Counted from the stretch's first letter, positions 1 through 10,020 are shown. The stretch is 37,407 nucleotides of DNA from Nevskia soli (GCA_026224805.1 JAMFRN010000147.1:1-37407), one strand, 5' to 3'. Made by a program: numbers and translations. The notes: generated by a model from the letters alone, not told the origin.

Positions 1-182
1 AGCGCCGCGCGCTTGGGCCGCAGCAGATACAGGCCGATCGAGAAATACAGCAGGCCAAACACGGCCGCGGTGACCACATGGGCGTGCGCCGGATACACCG
101 CGAGCTGCGCCACGTGGGTTACGCCGGACAGCAGCATCAGGCTCGCGGCGAGCTTGCGGGCGGGTGACAGCACAGGTTCCAT
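1..182 (-). CDS. Small membrane protein, N-terminal part (runs off the window)
   Basis: The leftward frame opens with ATG at 182-180 and stays open to the window edge, giving 60 residues. GAGG lies five bases upstream of the ATG, which decides this start, although the frame is also open further upstream. The first nine or so residues are polar. They are followed by two hydrophobic stretches (about residues 11-25 and 35-54, the second containing VFGLLYFSIGLYLL) and then a basic LRPKRA turn, as expected for an inner-membrane protein. His-rich positions (THVAQ, PAHAHVV) lie between the two stretches. I do not recognise the family. It is divergent from the pilus operon, so both promoters must lie in 183-517. 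Confidence 0.55.
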   Translation of the reverse strand, partial: MEPVLSPARKLAASLMLLSGVTHVAQLAVYPAHAHVVTAAVFGLLYFSIGLYLLRPKRAA

Positions 183-517
183 CGGGACCTCGATCTGGCC
201 AAGTTCGGTACAGGTTAGCGCCTTGCCGGGATGGCTGCCGAGAGCAACGCCGATCAGCACCCCTTCAGCCACTCCACCGGTTGAGCCGCAACGCGCAGCC
301 GCTTTTGCGCGATGAGCCGCCCGGACGGTTCCGGAGCATACCGTCCATCTGTCGAAGATCACCGTCTAGGGGGTCCCAAAGCCATCCCTCCCACAGCTAT
401 TGCCGCTCATCCGCCTGGTCCTTATGGGACCCCCTATCAGCCATAGGATTGCGTCCGTGAGGGCAGGCATTCAATTCCGAGGCCCCCTTTAACTTCAACA
501 CCGTGGGGAGAATGTCG
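183..517. other. Divergent intergenic region upstream of the pilus operon
   Basis: These 335 bases separate the leftward membrane-protein gene from the rightward pilus operon and hold no convincing gene. The short open frames here are shadows. The one clear structure is the inverted repeat at 367-436, listed separately. Promoters for both directions are expected here, but I see no convincing -35/-10 or -24/-12 pair. GGGGAG at 505-510 is the ribosome-binding site of the first pilus gene. Confidence 0.6.
367..436. repeat. 12-bp perfect inverted repeat before the pilus operon
   Basis: The arms are TAGGGGGTCCCA (367-378) and TGGGACCCCCTA (425-436), identical as inverted copies over 12 bases and separated by 46 bases. 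Each arm also contains its own odd palindrome, GGG-T-CCC or GGG-A-CCC. The centres of these are 55 bp apart (374 and 429), about five helical turns. There is no T-run after either arm, so it does not look like a terminator. A paired operator for a looping dimeric regulator is a possible role (inference). Confidence 0.6.
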
Positions 518-1054
518 ATGATCAGCAAACGTAAATTTTCCGCAATTTCGGCTGGCGCAGTGTTTGCCGCTTCCGCCGCAGTTGGCCTCGCTTCCTTTTC
601 GGCCCATGCCGGCAACTCACCCGAGTCTTCCCAGTTTCTGGTGTCCCTGACGGTGCAGAAGGATTGCACGATCATCGCCGGCAACGCGCTGAATTTCGGC
701 ACGGCGACCAGCAGCTACATCACCACCGCCATCAACGGCACCACCACGTTCAGCGTGACCTGCACCAACACCACCCCGTACCACCTGAGCCTGGACAAGG
801 GCTCCACCACCAGCTCGACCATCCTCAGCCGCCTGCTGCTCGGCGGCGCGACCAGCGCCACCGTTCCCTACCAGCTCTACACGGATAGCAGCTACGGCAC
901 GATCTGGGGCGATGGTACCAACGGCAGCACCGTGGCCGGCACCGGCACCGGCCAGGCCCAGGTCATCACGGTCAACGGCCAGGCCTTGTCGACCGGCAGC
1001 ATGCCCGCCCCGGACACCTATACCTCCACCGAGACGGTGACGGTCACCTTCTGA
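518..1054 (+). CDS. Spore coat U (SCPU) domain pilus subunit, CsuA/B-like
   Basis: This is a 178-residue secreted pilin of the archaic (Csu) chaperone-usher class and the first gene of the operon. ATG at 518 is chosen because GGGGAG at 505-510 sits seven bases upstream; ATG 512 and GTG 503 are too close to or overlap that site. A signal peptide covers about residues 1-29 and ends in SAHA. The mature N-terminus contains the alternating hydrophobic stretch SSQFLVSLTV, the expected donor strand for the neighbouring subunit. The SCPU fold follows, with a Cys pair (KDCTI and VTCTN), the typical QLYTDSSYGTIWGDG segment and a terminal TVTVTF strand. Its first position and the hairpin behind it suggest the major shaft subunit (inference). 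Confidence 0.88.
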   Translation: MISKRKFSAISAGAVFAASAAVGLASFSAHAGNSPESSQFLVSLTVQKDCTIIAGNALNFGTATSSYITTAINGTTTFSVTCTNTTPYHLSLDKGSTTSSTILSRLLLGGATSATVPYQLYTDSSYGTIWGDGTNGSTVAGTGTGQAQVITVNGQALSTGSMPAPDTYTSTETVTVTF

Positions 1055-1103
1055 AGGTGGGCGTTGCAATCGAGGGTCTTGGAAACGGGTAGGTCTCGGA
1101 ACG

Positions 1104-1143
1104 CAGGTGGGATCGGCTTCCAGCCGGTTGCCGGTCGCACCTG
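1104..1143 (+). repeat. Intercistronic hairpin after the first pilin gene
   Basis: The arms 1104-1117 and 1130-1143 pair over 14 positions with one G.G mismatch and one G.U pair, closing a 12-base loop. No T-run follows. It lies 49 bases after the stop of the first SCPU gene, in a 181-base gap that is the longest in the operon. Such hairpins often partly terminate or protect upstream mRNA, which would give the first pilin more transcript than the genes that follow (inference). Confidence 0.5.
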
Positions 1144-1235
1144 AAAGCCGGGTATCCCTGCATTACCCCCTGCGCTGGCCGTTTGCGGCAGGGACTGCTT
1201 TACCCAGCGATTGGGCTTTGGGAAGAGGTATCCAG

Positions 1236-1760
1236 ATGAAAACAAGAAAAAACTTGCGCGTCCTTGCCGCCGCTGGCGCCGTGGTGCTGGCATTGGCGGC
1301 CGGCTCCCCCGCCGCCCTGGCCGGCTCGGCCACCAACAGCTTCCAGGTACAGATCACCCTGGTCGCCAGTTGCGCGATCAGCGCGAACGCGCTCAATTTC
1401 GGTTCCAGCGTGGGCTTGCTGACCTCCGCCGTCACCGGCAATTCGACAGTCAGCGTGACCTGCTCCAATACCACGCCTTACAACGTCAGCCTCGACCCCG
1501 GCACCGTCAGCGGCTCGACCGTCGCCGCCCGATTGATGGCCGGCACCGCCACCGGCAACACCAGCACCACGCTCGGCTTCCAGCTCTATTCCAACTCCGG
1601 GCTGACCACGGTCTGGGGCAACACAATCGGCACCAATACGGTGAGCGGCACCGGCAACGGCAGCGTCCAGACCCTGACCGTCTATGGCCAGGTGCCGGTG
1701 CAGGCTTCGCCCAAGCCGGATACTTATCAGACTACCATCACCGCTACCGTAAGCTATTGA
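1236..1760 (+). CDS. SCPU domain pilus subunit, CsuA-like
   Basis: This second archaic pilus subunit has 174 residues. ATG 1236 has GAGG at 1225-1228, seven bases upstream. The signal peptide begins MKTRKNLRVL, continues with an Ala/Leu-rich core and ends near ALAG around residue 29. The mature N-terminus carries the donor-like strand NSFQVQITLV. It is followed by ASCAI, LNFGSS, VTCSNTTPYN, GFQLYSNSGLTTVWGN and the closing TYQTTITATVSY. The paired Cys residues match those of its neighbours. The frame is open upstream, but that extension lacks a signal peptide and a ribosome-binding site. By gene order it corresponds to CsuA, a minor or adaptor subunit. The exact role cannot be read from sequence. 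Confidence 0.85.
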   Translation: MKTRKNLRVLAAAGAVVLALAAGSPAALAGSATNSFQVQITLVASCAISANALNFGSSVGLLTSAVTGNSTVSVTCSNTTPYNVSLDPGTVSGSTVAARLMAGTATGNTSTTLGFQLYSNSGLTTVWGNTIGTNTVSGTGNGSVQTLTVYGQVPVQASPKPDTYQTTITATVSY

Positions 1761-1796
1761 GGACTATGTACCGGCCAACTACCAAGGTGCGCTGAA

Positions 1797-2363
1797 ATGA
1801 ACAAGGGCACATCAGGCATCGCAGCGATCGGCCTCGCCACGGGAGCCGCCCTGCTTTCGCGTGGGGCGTCCGCGCAAAACCCGATTTCGTCCGGAACCAG
1901 CACCCGCACCGCCACCTTCATGGTGTCGGTCATTGTCGACAGCGACTGCCTGATCTCCGGCACCAACGCGCTGAGCTTCGGTCATACCGGCCCGCGCCTC
2001 AAGACGAGCGCCGTCGCTGCCCTCGCGCAGACGGACCAGGCGACCCACTTCAGCGTCACTTGTTCGAAAAACACTCGCTACACGCTGTATCTGGACCAGG
2101 GTAGTGTCGCCAACTCCACAGTGAACGCGCGGCTGATGGCCGGCACCAACGCCGGCAATACCGACAAGCTGCTGTATCAGCTTTACCTGGATCCGGCCTA
2201 TTCCACCATGTGGGGCGACGCCAGCTCCAGCAGTTCCAACAACGTCAGCGGGATCGGCAACGGCGCGCCCCAAGCCTATACCGTGTACGGCCGTATACTG
2301 GATCAGAACATGCCGAACTCGGATCTCTACAGCTCGATCATCACGGCTTCGCTGACCTTCTAA
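1797..2363 (+). CDS. SCPU domain pilus subunit, CsuB-like
   Basis: This third single-domain SCPU subunit has 188 residues and starts 36 bases after the previous stop, with AAGGTG upstream of ATG 1797. The signal peptide ends near GASAQ around residue 27. The donor-like strand is TATFMVSVIV, followed by DSDCLI, ALSFGHTG, SVTCSKNTRYTLYLDQG, YQLYLDPAYSTMWGD and a closing SSIITASLTF. The loop after the first strands (GPRLKTSAVAALAQTDQ) is longer than in the two preceding pilins. Its place directly before the chaperone matches CsuB. A minor or adaptor role near the tip is inferred from that order. Confidence 0.85.
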   Translation: MNKGTSGIAAIGLATGAALLSRGASAQNPISSGTSTRTATFMVSVIVDSDCLISGTNALSFGHTGPRLKTSAVAALAQTDQATHFSVTCSKNTRYTLYLDQGSVANSTVNARLMAGTNAGNTDKLLYQLYLDPAYSTMWGDASSSSSNNVSGIGNGAPQAYTVYGRILDQNMPNSDLYSSIITASLTF

Positions 2364-2378
2364 TCAGGGAGAATGCAC

Positions 2379-3197
2379 ATGGCTCAATCACCGCGGCAAG
2401 AAGGATCGGCATCTTCCGATCGGTCGATCCCGGCCGCTGCGCTGCGCCGGATGCTGCTGCAGGCAGCCGTGGCAATCGGCATGGCCGCATTGGCGTCCAC
2501 CCATCCTGCACTGGCCGCTTCGCTGCAGGTTTCGCCAGTGACGCTGCTGTTCCAGCAGGGGCAACCGGCACTGGGAATCACCTTGCGCAATACTGGCGAC
2601 GCCCCCCTCACCGGCCAAGTGCGGGTGTTCGCCTGGGGCCAGGACGGCAAGGATGACACGCTGGATCCGGTGCAGGCGCTGGTGGCCAGCCCGCCGATGG
2701 TGGTGATACCGCCGCAGGGCGAGCAATTGGTGCGCGTGGTGCGTACCAATCGGCAGCCGGCGGACCATGAACTGACCTATCGCCTGCTGATCGACGAGTT
2801 GCCGCCGCCGCAGGAAGCTTCGACTTCGGCCGGAGTCAGCGGCGGCATCAACTTCCGCCTGCGTTATTCGATCCCGGTGTTTGTGCCGATGGCCGGCGCT
2901 CCGGGGGAACCCAAGCTGAGCTGGACGCTGAAACAGCACGATGGCGGCTGGTTTTTGGGCGCCAGCAATGCGGGCGCCACGCATGCGCAACTGAGCGCGG
3001 TCAAGCTGAGCGGGCCGGACGGGGAAAGCTTTGACGTATCCTCCGGGCTGCTGGGCTATGCCCTCGCCGGCAGCGGACGCGAATGGCGTCTGTCGGAGAA
3101 GTTTCCAGCCAAGCTCGCCGTCGCCGGGCTCAAAGTGCAGGCGACGGTCAATACCAGCGCCCAGGCCGCCGCCGTGGCGGTTGGCGCCACGCCGTAA
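2379..3197 (+). CDS. Periplasmic pilus chaperone, PapD fold (CsuC-like)
   Basis: The 272-residue chaperone folds pilus subunits in the periplasm and hands them to the usher by donor-strand complementation. The start is set at ATG 2379, seven bases after CAGGGAG; ATG 2373 would be one base after it. A long N-region precedes the hydrophobic signal core (AAVAIGMAALAS), and cleavage is likely after HPALAA near residue 48. The mature part opens with SLQVSPVTLLFQQGQPALGI. It then shows the family segment EQLVRVVRTN, whose Arg anchors the subunit C-terminus, and TYRLLIDELPPP. The second Ig-like domain follows from about residue 170 (YSIPVFVP onward). The 15-base gap to the upstream pilin indicates one operon. 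Confidence 0.88.
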   Translation: MAQSPRQEGSASSDRSIPAAALRRMLLQAAVAIGMAALASTHPALAASLQVSPVTLLFQQGQPALGITLRNTGDAPLTGQVRVFAWGQDGKDDTLDPVQALVASPPMVVIPPQGEQLVRVVRTNRQPADHELTYRLLIDELPPPQEASTSAGVSGGINFRLRYSIPVFVPMAGAPGEPKLSWTLKQHDGGWFLGASNAGATHAQLSAVKLSGPDGESFDVSSGLLGYALAGSGREWRLSEKFPAKLAVAGLKVQATVNTSAQAAAVAVGATP

Positions 3198-3277
3198 ACG
3201 GAAGGGATGGGCGCATCAGCCACCCCGAACCACTGCGACGCGTATCCCAAGGCAATGGACACAACAGCCCGCCCGTC

Positions 3278-5863
3278 ATGCGCCCGCAATTTCGTCCATC
3301 TCGATTCCGGCAAGCGGCCTCGATCGTGCTCAGCCGCTGCCTGGGCAGCGCAGCGAGGCGCAGCGGGCGCGCTGTGACGGTGGCGGCGCTGGCGCTGCTG
3401 GCGATACGCCCGGCACTGGCGCAGGAGCCGGCGCCCTCCAGTCTCGATCTGGGAGCGCCGCCATCGCCAACGATGTTGCAGCAAGCCACCACGCCGACGG
3501 GCATCACTCCGGATGCGGCCAACTACGCCGTGCTGTATCTCGAAGTCACCCTCAACGGCCGGCCGACACAGACCATCGTCTCGTTCTACCAGAAGGGCGG
3601 GCATCTGCTGGCGGACCTGCAGGATCTATACGAAATCGGCCTTGAGAGCGGTAGCCTCGACCAGCTGCCCGATCTGAAATCGATCCGTCTGGACCAGTCG
3701 CAGGGCGGCACCGTCAGGTTGATCGCGCTGGATCAGGTGCCGGGCCTGCATTACCGCTACAGCGTCAGCAAACAGACCATCGATCTGACCGCCAGCGATC
3801 GCCTGGTGGCGCCGAATCAGCTGGGGAGCCGCTCCGCGGGTCCGCTCGCCGCCGCGGCGGATACCGGCCTGGTGCTCAACTACGACGCGTTCCTGCAAGG
3901 CAGTCCGGATCGCGGCGTGGCCACCACCCTGAATGTGTCCAACGAAGAGCGGCTGTTCAGCCGTCTGGGCCTGTTCGACAATACCGGCGTGGCCCGCGCC
4001 GGCGGCGGACTCGATCCGTACACCCGGCTGGACAGCATCTGGCACTTCGACGACCAGCGGAATCTCACTACCGCGCAGGCCGGTGACGCGATCTCGTCCT
4101 CGCTGAGCTGGACGCGATCGGTACGGCTGGGCGGCTTCCAGTTCCGCCGCAATTTCGCCCTGCGGCCGGACCTGATCACCTTCCCGGTGCCGACGCTGTC
4201 GGGCAGCGCCGCGGTGCCGTCCACGGTGGACCTCTACGTCAACAATGTGCGCCAGTTCAGTAGTCAGGTGCCCAGCGGTCCATTCATCATCAACAATCCG
4301 GTGGCGCTCACCGGCAGCGGCGACGCCCGCCTGGTGGTACGCGACGAACTCGGCCGTGAAGTCAGCACCACGCAGCCGATCTACGTCGACAACCGCATGG
4401 TGGCGCGCGGCCTGAGCAACTATTCGCTGGAGGGCGGCTTCCTGCGCCGCAACTACGGCGTGAACTCGTTCGACTACGGCGGAACGCCCAGCATCAGCGG
4501 CTCCTACCGCTATGGCTGGTCGGACGCCCTCACTTTTGAAAGCCATGCCGAGGCCACCGCCGGCCTCTACAACGGCGGTGTGGGCGCCCTACTGCGGCTG
4601 GGACAATGGGGTGTAGCCAACGCCGCCGCCGCAGGCACGGTCGGCAGCAGTCCGGGCACCCAGGCCAGCCTGGGCTACCAGCTGATCCTGCCGCGCTTCA
4701 GCTTCGTCGCGCAGACCACGCGCAACTTCAGCCAGTACCGCGACCTCGCGGCGATCGGCGGCAGCCCGCCGCCGCGCATCTTCGACCAGATCAATGTGTC
4801 GATGCCGATCCTGCACACGCAGAGCATCGGTCTCAGCTACATCCACACCGAGACCGCGCTGCAACCGAGCGAGGCGGTCGCCACGGTGAGCCAGCCGCCG
4901 ATCAACACCGCCGCAAACAGCGTGACGCGCATCGCCTCGCTCACCTACACGACGCAAGTGCTGAGCTGGTGCAGCATCTTCGCCAACGCCTACCAGGATT
5001 TCGACTCCACCCACTCGCACGGCTTCTGGATCGGCGCGTCGATCGACCTGGGGCATCGGGTGACCGGCTTCGTCAACGGCGGCCGCAGCCAGGGCCAGAA
5101 CAGTTACGGCGCCAGCCTGGTCAAGACCACCGATTACGACGGCGGCTGGGAATGGGGCGTGCAGGACAGCGAGGGCCAGAGTTACAACCGGCTCGCGCGC
5201 GCGGGCTATCTTGGACGCTACGGCGAGCTCAGCGCCGCCGCACAGGACAGCCAGGGCCAAACCGTGTTGTCGCTTGAAGGCGACGGCGGACTGATCTTCA
5301 TGGACGGCGTGCTGGAACCCTCGCGGCGCATCTACGACAGTTTCGCCCTGGTCTCCACCGACGGCATCGCCGGCATCCCGGTGCTCAACGAAAACCGTGT
5401 GATGGGCAATACCGATCACAGCGGCCACCTGCTGATCCCGGATCTCAATTCCTACCAGAACAACCATCTCGAGATCGACAGCATGGTCCTGCCGGTGGAC
5501 GCCAGCATCCCGGTGACCAAGATCGACGTGACGCCGCGCAGCCAGGCCGGCGTGCTGGCACACTTCTCCGTACAGCACTACACGGCAGTGACCGTGATCC
5601 TGCTCGACACCGCCGGCAAGCCGCTGCCGACGGGAACCCTGCTCAGGCACGCGGAATCCGGCGGGGATTTCGTCGTCGGCTACGATGGCGAGGCGTTCAT
5701 CGAAAATCTGCAGCCGCACAATCATCTGACGGCGCGAAACCTGGACCCGCACCAGACGGTGAACTGCTCCGCGGAATTCGACTACCGGGCGCCGCGCGAC
5801 AGCAACAGCCTGCCCACCATCGGTCCGGTAGTGTGCAAACAAAATGGAGGAACTGCGCGATGA
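3278..5863 (+). CDS. Outer membrane fimbrial usher (CsuD-like)
   Basis: This is the 861-residue usher that forms the outer-membrane pore and assembly platform for the pilus. ATG 3278 is preferred because it begins a basic N-region and signal sequence (RAVTVAALALLAIRPALAQ). The frame is open upstream to 3083 but overlaps the chaperone gene and lacks a signal. No strong ribosome-binding site is visible. Family segments in order are: the N-terminal domain (YLEVTLNGRPTQTIVSFYQ), the early barrel with LNYDAFLQG, the plug region around STVDLYVNNVRQFSSQVPSGPF with VVRDELGRE, the late barrel, and a C-terminal domain ending in FDYRAP and VVCKQNGG. The stop overlaps the start of the tip gene by four bases. 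Confidence 0.92.
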   Translation: MRPQFRPSRFRQAASIVLSRCLGSAARRSGRAVTVAALALLAIRPALAQEPAPSSLDLGAPPSPTMLQQATTPTGITPDAANYAVLYLEVTLNGRPTQTIVSFYQKGGHLLADLQDLYEIGLESGSLDQLPDLKSIRLDQSQGGTVRLIALDQVPGLHYRYSVSKQTIDLTASDRLVAPNQLGSRSAGPLAAAADTGLVLNYDAFLQGSPDRGVATTLNVSNEERLFSRLGLFDNTGVARAGGGLDPYTRLDSIWHFDDQRNLTTAQAGDAISSSLSWTRSVRLGGFQFRRNFALRPDLITFPVPTLSGSAAVPSTVDLYVNNVRQFSSQVPSGPFIINNPVALTGSGDARLVVRDELGREVSTTQPIYVDNRMVARGLSNYSLEGGFLRRNYGVNSFDYGGTPSISGSYRYGWSDALTFESHAEATAGLYNGGVGALLRLGQWGVANAAAAGTVGSSPGTQASLGYQLILPRFSFVAQTTRNFSQYRDLAAIGGSPPPRIFDQINVSMPILHTQSIGLSYIHTETALQPSEAVATVSQPPINTAANSVTRIASLTYTTQVLSWCSIFANAYQDFDSTHSHGFWIGASIDLGHRVTGFVNGGRSQGQNSYGASLVKTTDYDGGWEWGVQDSEGQSYNRLARAGYLGRYGELSAAAQDSQGQTVLSLEGDGGLIFMDGVLEPSRRIYDSFALVSTDGIAGIPVLNENRVMGNTDHSGHLLIPDLNSYQNNHLEIDSMVLPVDASIPVTKIDVTPRSQAGVLAHFSVQHYTAVTVILLDTAGKPLPTGTLLRHAESGGDFVVGYDGEAFIENLQPHNHLTARNLDPHQTVNCSAEFDYRAPRDSNSLPTIGPVVCKQNGGTAR

Positions 5864-6914
5864 CAGGCTGGACCGGAACATCGGGGCGTCACTGCAACCG
5901 GCCGAGTCGGGCGCTCATGCTCTGCTTCGCGGCAATTGCCCTGCTGCAGCCCGTCCTGGCGCGCGCTCAGAGCTGCACCGTCTCGTCTCCCACCGTGAAT
6001 TTCGGCACCGTCAACATGGTGTCCGGCACCACCTATGCCCCGAGCGGCACGCAATTCACCGTCAGCTGCACCTACCCGAGTGTATTGATCACCACCGCCG
6101 CCGCCTTCTCGGTGTGTCTGAATGTTTCCGGTGCCAGCGGCTCGACGCCCCGCACCATGAGCAGCGGCAGCAACGGCCTCAGCTACAACCTTTATTCCAA
6201 CAGCACGCATTCGAATATCTGGGGCAACACCAACACTGGCAACCCTTCCAATGTCGCGGTGACCGTAACGACCAATACTTGTGGTCAATTGGCTTGCAGC
6301 AGCATATCCGGCAGCAGCAACGTCACCATCTACGGCCAATTGCCATCCACCGGGAATACGACGGCGCCGGCGGGCACTTATACGCAAAACTCGAGCGGCA
6401 CCGCCCCTTTCAACGTCACATCGGGTCTGCTTGCAGGACTGCTCACCTCGCTGACCCCGTGCACCTCGGGCACAACCAATTCCAACAGCAGCGGCAATTT
6501 CATTGTTGCCTCCACAGCCACAGTCCAGCCTTTCTGCTCGGTTACAGCCACCAACATGAGCTTCGGCGGAAGCGTTGGCGTGTTGAGCAGCGCCGTTCCC
6601 GCCACCAGCACCATCACCGCCACTTGCACCTACGGCGACAGCTACACCCTCGCGCTTAACAAGGGCACCACCAGCGGTGCCAGCTTCACCACTTCCCGCT
6701 TGATGGCGGGCAGCGGCAGCGCTACGGTGCAGTACCAGCTCTACACCAACTCCAGTTACAGCACGATCTGGGGCGACGGCACTTCCGGCACCAGCACCAA
6801 CGGCGGCACCGGTAACGGCACCGCCCAGAATTACACAGTCTACGGCCAGGTTCCGCCGCAGCCCACACCCGCGCCCAATACCTACAGCGACACCATCACG
6901 GTGACGATCACCTA

Positions 6915-6918
<4 letters not shown>
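5860..6918 (+). CDS. Two-domain SCPU tip subunit (CsuE-like adhesin)
   Basis: The 352-residue last gene of the operon encodes two SCPU domains in tandem, about residues 36-200 and 215-352. ATG 5860 overlaps the usher stop (ATGA) and has TGGAGG nine bases upstream, so the two genes are probably translationally coupled. After the signal peptide (ending ARAQ) the mature chain starts almost at once with SCTVSSPTVNFG. It therefore lacks the N-terminal donor strand seen in the three other pilins. A subunit without a donor strand can only sit at the distal end, which fits a CsuE-type tip. The second domain carries the usual Cys pair, QLYTNSSYSTIWGDG and closing TITVTITY. In Acinetobacter, CsuE mediates attachment to hydrophobic surfaces. 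The same role here is inferred. Confidence 0.88.
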
Positions 6919-8291
<1,373 letters not shown>

Positions 8292-8341
8292 TTCTTCTTA
8301 CGGCGATAATGGGGCAGGAATTATAGGCCCTACTCCCCCAG

Positions 8342-9067
8342 ATGACCTTGAACCCCGCCCCGCAGGGCTACGCCGAGGGTCCTTTCGGGATCGTTGGGGA
8401 CGGTCGCGTGGCGACGCACTTCGCCCACTATTTCCGGCTCGCCGGCATCCCGTTCCGGCAGTGGTCGCGCCGCTCGCCCGCCGCAACCCTCGCCGATTGC
8501 CCGGTGATCCTGCTGCTCGTCTCCGACCCGGCGATCGAGGAACTGGCCAGCCGCTATCCCGGCCGCACGCAGGTCCACTTCTCGGGCTCTTTCACCAGTG
8601 CCACAGTCCACGGCATGCATCCCTTGATGAGCTTCGGACGCGAACTTTATGCACTGCCGGAATACGAGCGCATCCCCTTCGTTACCGAGGATCCCGCCCT
8701 GTTCCGTCGCCTCTTTCCGCGCCTGGCCAACCCCTGCCACGGTATCCGCCGCGAGGACAAGGCCCGCTACCATGCGCTCTGCGCCATGGCGGGCAATTTC
8801 ACCGGCTTTCTCTGGGCCAGACTGTTCCAGGAATTTCCGGCCGCATTGGGTATCCCGGCCGAAGTCGCCATCCCCTATCTGGAACAAGTCTGCCGCAACA
8901 TCGCTGCGGCGCCGACGCAGCCGGAGCGCTTCCTCACCGGTCCCATCGCCCGCAACGACGCCGCGACCGTGGAGAAGCATCTGGCGGCCCTCACCGGAGA
9001 TGACTATCGAGCAGTTTACGAAGCCTTCGCCCGCATCCATCTGCGCTCGGACCAGCCCGCTCCCTGA
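8342..9067 (+). CDS. DUF2520 protein with N-terminal Rossmann-like domain
   Basis: The 241-residue protein has an N-terminal dinucleotide-binding segment at about residues 15-30 (FGIVGDGRVATHF, a GxGxxA-type turn). SRRSPAATLADCPVILLLVSD follows, then the HFSGSFTS and HPLMSF segments typical of this family. The C-terminal DUF2520 helical domain shows ALCAMAGNFTGFLW and FLTGPIARNDAATVEKHLAAL. Proteins of this build resemble 6-phosphogluconate and ketopantoate reductase-like enzymes, but no substrate is established. It is transcribed divergently from the DAHP synthase, with only 50 bases between the starts. No strong ribosome-binding site is visible before ATG 8342. Confidence 0.85.
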   Translation: MTLNPAPQGYAEGPFGIVGDGRVATHFAHYFRLAGIPFRQWSRRSPAATLADCPVILLLVSDPAIEELASRYPGRTQVHFSGSFTSATVHGMHPLMSFGRELYALPEYERIPFVTEDPALFRRLFPRLANPCHGIRREDKARYHALCAMAGNFTGFLWARLFQEFPAALGIPAEVAIPYLEQVCRNIAAAPTQPERFLTGPIARNDAATVEKHLAALTGDDYRAVYEAFARIHLRSDQPAP

Positions 9068-9097
9068 ACACGGTGACGGCGGGCCGGAAACGGGTTT

Positions 9098-9916
9098 TCA
9101 AGTCGCGTCGAGAAACTCCAGCACCGCGGCAATGAACTCGGTGGGGTATTCCACGTTCGACAGGTGTACCGCGGGGAGCACCAGCAGCCGGGCTCCGGGC
9201 ACGGTCTCGGCCAGCAGTTCGCCGTGGCTTAGGCTTGTTACCGTGTCGTAGCGCCCCGCGATCACCAGGGTTGGAGCCCGGATCAGGGCCGCGGTGCGGC
9301 GCAGATCGGCGTCGCGAAGTCCGGCGAAGCTTCCGGCAAAGCCGCGTGGATGGGTCGCGAGCAGCGTGGCGCGGAACCCCTCGATGACCTCACCGCCCGT
9401 TTCCAGCATGTGGGAAGGAAACCAGTTGCCGAGAAACCCGGCGGCGGTTTCCGACAAGTCGGCCACGAGAACCAAGGCGATGCGCGCATCGAATTGCACC
9501 ACCGCCCCCAGGTACGACGAGGTGTTGCACAGGATCAGCCGGTCGATCCGCTCGGGTACGTGGATGCCCAGCCACTGCCCGACGAAGCCGCCCAGCGACA
9601 GCCCGCAGAAATGCACCCGCTCGATGCCCAGGGCGTCGAGCAGCTCGACGACGTCCCGGCCCAACCGATCCATCGAATACGCTTCCGCCGGCGCATCCGA
9701 GGCGCCGTGGCCGCGCGCATCGTAGCGCAGCACGCGGAAGTGCGTGGCCAGGGATTCGATCTGCAGGTCCCACATGTGCAGATCGGTGCCGATCGAGTTG
9801 GACAGGACCAGCACGGGCCGGCCGACAGCACCATCGAAGCGGTAAGCGATCTGGCAGCCGTCGCCGGTGGTGAAGAAGGACAATTCGCTGTGTTGCTTCC
9901 TGACGATCGCGTGCAT
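9098..9916 (-). CDS. Alpha/beta hydrolase, 3-oxoadipate enol-lactonase (PcaD)-like
   Basis: This 272-residue alpha/beta hydrolase most resembles PcaD, which hydrolyses 3-oxoadipate enol-lactone in the beta-ketoadipate pathway. The start at 9916 has CAGGAG about nine bases upstream; the longer frame has none. The nucleophile elbow is GLSLGG with Ser107. The acid is probably Asp224 (AGRYDTVT) and the catalytic His is His251 in PAVHLSNVE, a sequence characteristic of enol-lactonases. LSNSIGTDLHMWD and RYDARGHGASD supply the oxyanion-hole region. No other pca gene lies in the window, so the physiological substrate is uncertain. It is divergent from a LysR gene that probably controls it. Confidence 0.85.
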   Translation of the reverse strand: MHAIVRKQHSELSFFTTGDGCQIAYRFDGAVGRPVLVLSNSIGTDLHMWDLQIESLATHFRVLRYDARGHGASDAPAEAYSMDRLGRDVVELLDALGIERVHFCGLSLGGFVGQWLGIHVPERIDRLILCNTSSYLGAVVQFDARIALVLVADLSETAAGFLGNWFPSHMLETGGEVIEGFRATLLATHPRGFAGSFAGLRDADLRRTAALIRAPTLVIAGRYDTVTSLSHGELLAETVPGARLLVLPAVHLSNVEYPTEFIAAVLEFLDAT

Positions 9917-9984
9917 ATCTCTGCGCTCCTGCAACGGCGGATGCCGTGGAGCGGATACTAGTTGCGACGATCTCCGCAAGATAT

Positions 9985-10008
9985 TACAAAGTTAAATCAA
10001 ACTTTGTA
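9985..10008. promoter_or_regulatory. Perfect 9-bp palindrome, probable LysR operator
   Basis: The arms TACAAAGTT (9985-9993) and AACTTTGTA (10000-10008) are exact inverted copies around the six-base spacer AAATCA. The site lies between the divergent hydrolase and LysR genes, where LysR-type regulators bind dyads built on T-N11-A. The right arm runs into AGGA at 10008-10011, the ribosome-binding site of the LysR gene. Binding there would be expected to repress the regulator itself. The binding protein is inferred from position; the palindrome is seen directly. Confidence 0.7.
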
Positions 10009-10020
10009 GGAAAATCAGAT

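Noticed and set aside
3626-5881. Antisense open frames opposite the usher gene
   Set aside because: These are mirror frames of the usher, low in complexity and without signal sequences or family motifs.
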